NCBI GenBank assembly: GCA_963693365.1
Contig: CAVNZM010000001.1
Coordinates: 1,054,001 to 1,118,000, forward strand
DNA length: 64,000 bases
Source of the DNA: Amoebidium appalachense
Lineage: Eukaryota > Ichthyosporea
Reading direction: 5' to 3'
The stretch's first letter is position 1. Each line of letters starts with the position of its first letter. This document shows, piece after piece, positions 60,287 to 64,000 of the stretch. The translations under genes were made by a program, and so were the position numbers. The notes under the pieces are model-generated. The model worked only from the letters and a program-made list of their open reading frames with translations. It was not told where the DNA came from and did no database searches.

Positions 60287-60400
60287 TGTTGGAAGATGGT
60301 ATCGTTATCCAGTCCGATCGCATGAATCAGATCATGATCGGCTGGTGGCCTGCGAGATCTTAACCGATCTCGTAGCTCAGTTGGTAGAGCACTCGACCGG

Positions 60401-60409
60401 AGATAGAGG
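60401..60409. other. target-site duplication of LINE M copy 4
   Basis: AGATAGAGG, repeated at 61321-61329 on the other side of the LINE M insertion. Confidence 0.85.
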
Positions 60410-60604
60410 GGGGTTTACGCTGTTTACTCGAGGCAAAGAGAACCAGTCTCAGGTATGGGGGGGGGGGGTTTGCTCGGAATATCCCCTCAGCGGTATATCA
60501 TGATCACGTACATAGATGTCGGGTGGTGACTATATATCAGGGTTTACTTTCTCTACGAGACACCATAAAGACTACAAGGAGAAATCAATTAGTTGGGGTT
60601 CCCC

Positions 60605-60656
<52 letters not shown>

Positions 60657-60688
60657 GGGCTCCCCTCGGGACACTCGGTATCAGCTGG

Positions 60689-60755
<67 letters not shown>

Positions 60756-61320
60756 TGCGCTATAATTTTGTAGTGATGTGTTTCTCAAGCCAATCAATAC
60801 ATCTAATAAACAGGTCGTAGTTACGCGTGTTTAGTATAAAATCAAGGATGTTGTAATTTACAGGTAGGCTATCTTTCTGGGTGTCTGTTGTGAATGTGAC
60901 GTGTGTGTGTTGCGGTATTATGTGGTCTATCAAACTACATTTGGCGATACATGACCGGTTAAACTGGTGTGTGTGTGTGTTGTTTGGGCATGCAAATGAT
61001 GCCACCTTATACTTATTAGATCTCCACTGTATAGCACGTGTACAGTAAAAGCGTGGTAATTGATCAATAATACCATCAGCTAGAGAAAGACCAGTTCTAC
61101 AGGAAGGTAATATGTATTTAGGTGTTATACACTTGCGAGTGCCATATTTGGCAATATGGTTGAGGCGGTCAGTATATATAAAACGAGACATAAGGCTTAG
61201 TTTTTCAAGGTGTATGCTTTCATCGGGTCTAGTGTCGTGTGGTATCTTTTTCCATTTGTTATATTGCGTGATTATCTTGTGATTGTGTACATGTTTAATA
61301 AGTAAGTGGCAGTGTTTAAT
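60410..61320 (-). mobile_element. LINE M copy 4, 5' truncated, inside the tRNA-like gene
   Basis: Reverse strand. It has the full LINE M 3' region with T46 (60607-60652), TG array (60689-60750) and the end GTAAACCC at 60411. The C-terminal ORF2 codons run from 60760 to about 61312 and the truncation is near 61313, with about 7 untemplated bases. Target duplication AGATAGAGG. Confidence 0.9.
60760..61312 (-). pseudogene. LINE M ORF2 C-terminal fragment
   Basis: About 185 codons, nearly identical to 11928-12480 of copy 1 (HNHKIITQYNKWKKIPHDTR, FIRCIDWLEKHITTKL). No catalytic domain. Confidence 0.85.
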
Positions 61321-61408
61321 AGATAGAGGGGTCGCGGGTTCAAATCCCGTCGGGATCATCTTTTTCTCATCCTCTTCTCGCTGGGGTAAAAGCCAGCACG
61401 CCTTTACT

Positions 61409-61438
61409 TCTTTGCCTCGAGTAAACAGCGTAAACCCC
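61409..61438 (+). mobile_element. 30-bp extreme 5'-truncated LINE M insertion
   Basis: The 30 bases equal the last 30 bases of LINE M (sense end TAAACAGCGTAAACCCC). They are flanked by the 12-bp duplication CACGCCTTTACT at 61397-61408 and 61439-61450. The 3' repeat at 61800-61830 shows the empty site. Confidence 0.9.
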
Positions 61439-61537
61439 CACGCCTTTACTGGCGTCATCACAACCATCGGCAGTGGTTAGGTTGTGATCTCAGGGCTAGC
61501 AAGATCGCTAGTCTCTGCACCAGGACAAAATCCAAAA

Positions 61538-61555
61538 TGGTAGCATGAACAGGGG
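61538..61555 (+). other. putative primer-binding site of the miniature element
   Basis: TGGTAGCATGAACAGGGG directly after the first repeat. TGG complements the CCA end of tRNAs, and the first eight bases complement TGCTACCA, the 3' end of animal initiator tRNA-Met. Beyond eight bases the fit is poor. Role inferred. Confidence 0.5.
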
Positions 61556-61610
61556 TTCAGTGGGGACTGAGGGGGCAGTCCACCCTAACCTGATTCTGCG
61601 ATTCGTCCTG

Positions 61611-61618
61611 AGTGGGGA
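61611..61618 (+). promoter_or_regulatory. polypurine tract of the miniature element
   Basis: AGTGGGGA immediately before the second repeat, identical to the tracts before the 3' LTRs of copia A, B and E. A second copy lies at 61559-61566. Confidence 0.75.
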
Positions 61619-61907
61619 TGTTGGAAGATGGTATCGTTATCCAGTCCGATCGCATGAATCAGATCATGATCGGCTGGTGGCCTGCGAGATCTTAACCGAT
61701 CTCGTAGCTCAGTTGGTAGAGCACTCGACCGGAGATAGAGGGGTCGCGGGTTCAAATCCCGTCGGGATCATCTTTTTCTCATCCTCTTCTCGCTGGGGTA
61801 AAAGCCAGCACGCCTTTACTGGCGTCATCACAACCATTGGCAGTGGTTAGGTTGTGATCTCAGGGCTAGCAAGATCGCTAGTCTCTGCACCAGGACAAAA
61901 TCCAAAA
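61619..61907 (+). repeat. 3' terminal repeat of the miniature element (intact)
   Basis: 289 bp, TGTTGGAAGATGG to AATCCAAAA. It contains the complete tRNA-like gene at 61698-61770 and is followed by AGGAG at 61908-61912. Confidence 0.8.
61698..61770 (+). tRNA. tRNA-like cloverleaf with pol III terminator, in the 3' terminal repeat
   Basis: 73 nt fold with all arms: acceptor GATCTCG / CGGGATC (seven pairs, one G-T) plus A73; D arm GCTC-AGTTGGTA-GAGC; anticodon arm CTCGA / TAGAG with one G-A mismatch and 7-base loop CCGGAGA; 5-base variable loop; T arm GCGGG-TTCAAAT-CCCGT. A box TAGCTCAGTTGG and B box GGTTCAAATCC match pol III promoters. TTTTT at 61773-61777 can terminate. Position 33 is C, not the usual T, and the loop centre GGA does not suit a tRNA-Ser with its long variable arm, so a translational tRNA is doubtful. 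The copy at 60366 is split by LINE M. Confidence 0.7.
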
Positions 61908-61912
61908 AGGAG

Positions 61913-62490
61913 AGAATCAAAACTGAAGAGGCACACAACGACGGTTGCCTCTGAAGACTCGGAACAATAAATCATGGTGGTTATCGTCGATATATATATA
62001 TAGAGGAAACACTAGTGTATGTGTGACGTGTTGGTGGCTAATGTTTTCTACTGGGGACCACCCAGGTAAACACATTGGCATGAACATCTTGTGGACTGAT
62101 TTATAGACTGGTTGTCAACCAGTTAAGACACGGGGAAGGTGCATCCCGTGGACTAGGTTTAGACTGGCAGTCAACCAGCTCGCAAGGCTATAGATAATTA
62201 TTTATACTGGGTCGCCATCCCAGTTCGACATATATATAAAGTCGAATATAGAAGAAAACCAATATATATGGTGGGATATGAATATAAATAAACGACGGAT
62301 GGTGGAGAATAATCCCCACTGAAGATGCACACACATGACGATGTAAGACTGAGTCCCCACTGATGAAGAGAAACGATGAGGAGTAGTAGACTTTCGTTGG
62401 GAGGCATCTTGATCACCGTAGGTGTGTCAACTGCTGTCCAGGGCCCCAACCTTCTCAGAAACCACTCGATGATGAACACCAGTGCACGGG
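61913..62490 (-). other. copia E 3' untranslated region, part 2
   Basis: Reverse-strand counterpart of 8211-8600 of copia A and of 1320-1850. TCCCCACT at 62311 and 62354. No C/G homopolymer is present next to the stop codon, unlike family A. Confidence 0.75.
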
Positions 62491-62534
62491 TCAGTCACGG
62501 AGACTGAGGTTGGCACGGTGTGTGTCGTGGGCCG
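62491..62534 (-). pseudogene. last codons of copia E RNase H
   Basis: Reverse strand, stop at 62491-62493. The peptide AHDTHRANLSLRD aligns with SHEQHRDSLSLRD of copia A. Upstream coding sequence is replaced by the segment 62535-63567. Confidence 0.7.
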
Positions 62535-63395
62535 GACTGTCAGAGTATTGTGCAACCAGCCGTCTCTGCCAGCACCACCATCACGGATATGCAACCAGCT
62601 GTTTGTGGTGGCACTGCGGGTCGTGTAGTGGCAGCTATCACATTTGCTGACGCTGCGAAAGGCAAGGGTCCTATCTACTATACCAACACTGTCCCCACCT
62701 CTCATGGACATCCACCTCTTGGTATAGACACAACTATCGGTGGTACATGGCGTATTACGCAGAAACGTAAGGAACCACACATCCCTGCGAAAATTATGCG
62801 GGCCGTCCTGGCAGCTAAAGAAGGCAAGCTGTTCCTACCACTTACTCGGGTGCACTCTAAGACGACTACACTGGCCTCTGGGCCCACCACAGCCCCACCC
62901 CCTGTTGTGGTGGTGACCCCAGCGGAGGAGCTGACAGAGGGTGTATGTGGCTCTGTTCCTTTGTCGTCTCCGGTCATGGATATTGATATCACACGACCAC
63001 TTGGTCCCGCAGACCACCCCACTGCCATCACCTTGGAAGCAGGTGTAAATGGGTGTATTATGTCTATGCTCGTCGATCTGGGTTCTTTTGCTACACTCAT
63101 GCAAACATCCCGGGCCCACAGAATAAGCGGAGGAACCAGTGGACTCCGTCAAGAAGCCTTCCGAGCATCCAGCGCTCGAGGAGACTCTCTACACTACCGC
63201 GGCACTATCTCTGCCGCCATCACTTTAAAGGATATGCATAGTAACACCACCTTACGTGTGCAAACCGGAGTCTCGCTTATTGACAATCTCGCTGTTGGTT
63301 TTATATTGGGCACTGATTTCTTTATTCGCCTGAAGAACCGCGGTGTGAAAATGACTATGAACGACTACAATACTCTCACGTTTGTGTACATGTAG
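62535..63395 (+). CDS. retropepsin-like ORF of unknown origin
   Basis: Forward frame open from the copia E junction to TAG 63393-63395; first ATG at 62589 (268 residues). The N-terminal 150 residues are not recognised: Ala/Thr-rich, then KRKEPHIPAKIMRAVLAAKE. The C-terminal 110 residues look like an aspartic protease: SMLVDLGSFATLM (D-L-G instead of D-T/S-G), a central beta region, and VGFILGTDFFIRLKNRGVKM, like the LLGxDF motif of retroelement proteases. It aligns by pattern with the Ty3 protease at 10390-10660 but is not close. It lies antisense to copia E. Either a gag-pro piece of another LTR element or a captured host protease gene. Confidence 0.5.
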   Translation, partial: DCQSIVQPAVSASTTITDMQPAVCGGTAGRVVAAITFADAAKGKGPIYYTNTVPTSHGHPPLGIDTTIGGTWRITQKRKEPHIPAKIMRAVLAAKEGKLFLPLTRVHSKTTTLASGPTTAPPPVVVVTPAEELTEGVCGSVPLSSPVMDIDITRPLGPADHPTAITLEAGVNGCIMSMLVDLGSFATLMQTSRAHRISGGTSGLRQEAFRASSARGDSLHYRGTISAAITLKDMHSNTTLRVQTGVSLIDNLAVGFILGTDFFIRLKNRGVKMTMNDYNTLTFVYM

Positions 63396-63567
63396 CAGTC
63401 CGTGACTGTCCCGCTGCATCACGCCCGTGCACCCAGCAGGGTAGCCGGTGTCTGTCTGTATCATAATAGACAGGACAGTCTCCATGACCTTTTCGGTCCC
63501 AGTGCCGTGTGTCTGTGTACATGTGTGGCAGCACCAGCTCCCCATCCCCCCTCCCCCTGAGTCAGGT
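63396..63567. other. unassigned spacer
   Basis: No gene. Lies between the retropepsin-like ORF and the copia E linker region and belongs to the foreign segment. Confidence 0.5.
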
Positions 63568-64000
63568 TCTTCTTGGTGTCGATGTAGTTGACGACTACAT
63601 CAAGGCTGGGTCGGGAGATGCTCACCATAGCCGTGGCTGGCCGGGAGGAGAGACGGGAGGAACGACGGGGGACGGTACGGAGGGGCTCAGGGCCCGGGGG
63701 GGTGGCTGGGACAGACACTCGGTGGCCGGGGATGGGGGCCTGGAAGCCAAGGATGGGTGCCGTGTTGAGGGGGGAGTCGGATAACACGGGGCTGGACGGG
63801 GCCGAGTGGAACTCCGGAGACCCAGGACGAACCGGGGTGAGATGACCAGGTACGTGGTCATTGACGGCAGGGGCCGGCAGCAGGGGTTGCTGGCCGGTGG
63901 GGGGGTGGGTGGGTGGACCCACCGGGGCAGGCACACGACGGCGGGAACGACGGAGAATCACTGACTGAATCTCATCGTCATCGGAGTGAGGATCGAGGGA
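63568..64000 (-). pseudogene. copia E pol linker between integrase and RT
   Basis: Reverse-strand frame with the proline-rich linker (TGQQPLLPAP, LTPVRPGSPEFHSAPSSPV, RRSSRLSSR) that aligns with copia A residues about 800-930. It ends at about 63600 (MVSISRPSLDVVV). The inverted repeat GATGTAGT/ACTACATC at 63578-63598 marks the join. Upstream sequence leaves the window. Confidence 0.75.

Larger units (their letters stand above)
60287..61537 (+). repeat. 5' terminal repeat of the miniature element (interrupted)
   Basis: Own sequence 60287-60410 and 61331-61537. LINE M (60410-61320) splits the tRNA-like region and a 30-bp LINE M end plus 12-bp duplication (61409-61450) lies downstream. Without these the length is 289 bp, equal to the 3' repeat, with one visible substitution (CCATCGG versus CCATTGG). 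Confidence 0.8.
60287..61907 (+). mobile_element. miniature LTR retrotransposon (TRIM-like) carrying a tRNA-like gene in its LTRs
   Basis: Two direct repeats of 289 bp (after removing later insertions) flank 81 bp. The outer flanks are the 5-bp duplication AGGAG (60282-60286 and 61908-61912), the size used by every LTR element in this window. TGGTAGCATG follows the first repeat; AGTGGGGA precedes the second. There is no ORF. Native length is 659 bp. The repeat starts TGTTGG and ends CCAAAA (one base from the perfect inverted CCAACA). It lies in the copia E 3' untranslated region. The 5' repeat has been hit twice by LINE M. Alternative: two tRNA-derived SINEs in tandem; the outer duplication and the purine tract argue against this. 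Confidence 0.72.

Noticed and set aside
61698-61770. A functional tRNA-Ser (GGA) gene
   Set aside because: Short variable arm, C at position 33 and a mismatch in the anticodon stem make decoding unlikely; the sequence lies in a mobile repeat.

Overview
The window is repeat-dense nuclear DNA of a eukaryote. It has LTR retrotransposons of the copia and Ty3/chromovirus types, non-LTR elements with an endonuclease and a reverse transcriptase, tRNA-derived repeats, long CA, GA, TA and G/C homopolymer tracts, and one clear candidate host gene: a single-exon membrane protein with a PC-esterase-like (NXPE-like) domain. No prokaryotic signature is present. The NXPE-like gene and the microsatellites fit an invertebrate animal or a unicellular relative of animals, but this is a weak inference and I do not name a species.

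Layout. 1-3167: remnants of an LTR (family E) and a reverse-strand copia family A element. 3168-29657: one Ty3-type chromovirus (gag, protease, RT, RNase H, integrase, chromodomain, 3' LTR) broken by three insertions: copia A-1 in gag (3706-9450, target duplication GAGAG), LINE M in pol (11585-18726), which itself contains LINE P (about 13997-18633), and copia B-1 in integrase (20826-27550, target duplication AATGC). 29658-34500: copia B and LTR scraps, microsatellites, and a solo LTR E inside a CA array. 34501-39007: the only stretch mostly free of mobile elements, holding the NXPE-like gene (35630-37309, reverse strand). 39008-41523: truncated LINE P, Ty3 LTR, LINE M, SINE2 and the first unit of a 1-kb tandem duplication. 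41524-47273: copia A-2 with an unbroken 1239-residue ORF, inserted in the second unit. 47569-55567: decayed copia B-3 (itself hit by a solo LTR), a LINE M piece and a second chromovirus 3' end. 55568-59166: copia C and pieces of copia A. 59167-64000: a reverse-strand copia E element that contains a miniature LTR element and a foreign 1-kb segment with a protease-like ORF.

The most interesting object is at 60287-61907. Two 289-bp direct repeats flank 81 bp, with a 5-bp target duplication (AGGAG) on the outside, a TGG-starting primer-site-like sequence after the first repeat, and the same AGTGGGGA purine tract before the second repeat that precedes the 3' LTRs of the neighbouring copia elements. 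Each repeat carries a 73-nt tRNA-like cloverleaf followed by TTTTT. It looks like a terminal-repeat retrotransposon in miniature whose LTR carries a tRNA gene, by analogy with the 5S-bearing Cassandra elements of plants.

Second, both full-length copia A copies share a deletion of the RT core, including YVDD, made between two 10-bp repeats. They have near-identical LTRs and intact target duplications, so they were probably copied by RT supplied in trans. Many frame breaks lie in C or G homopolymers, so some may be sequencing errors.
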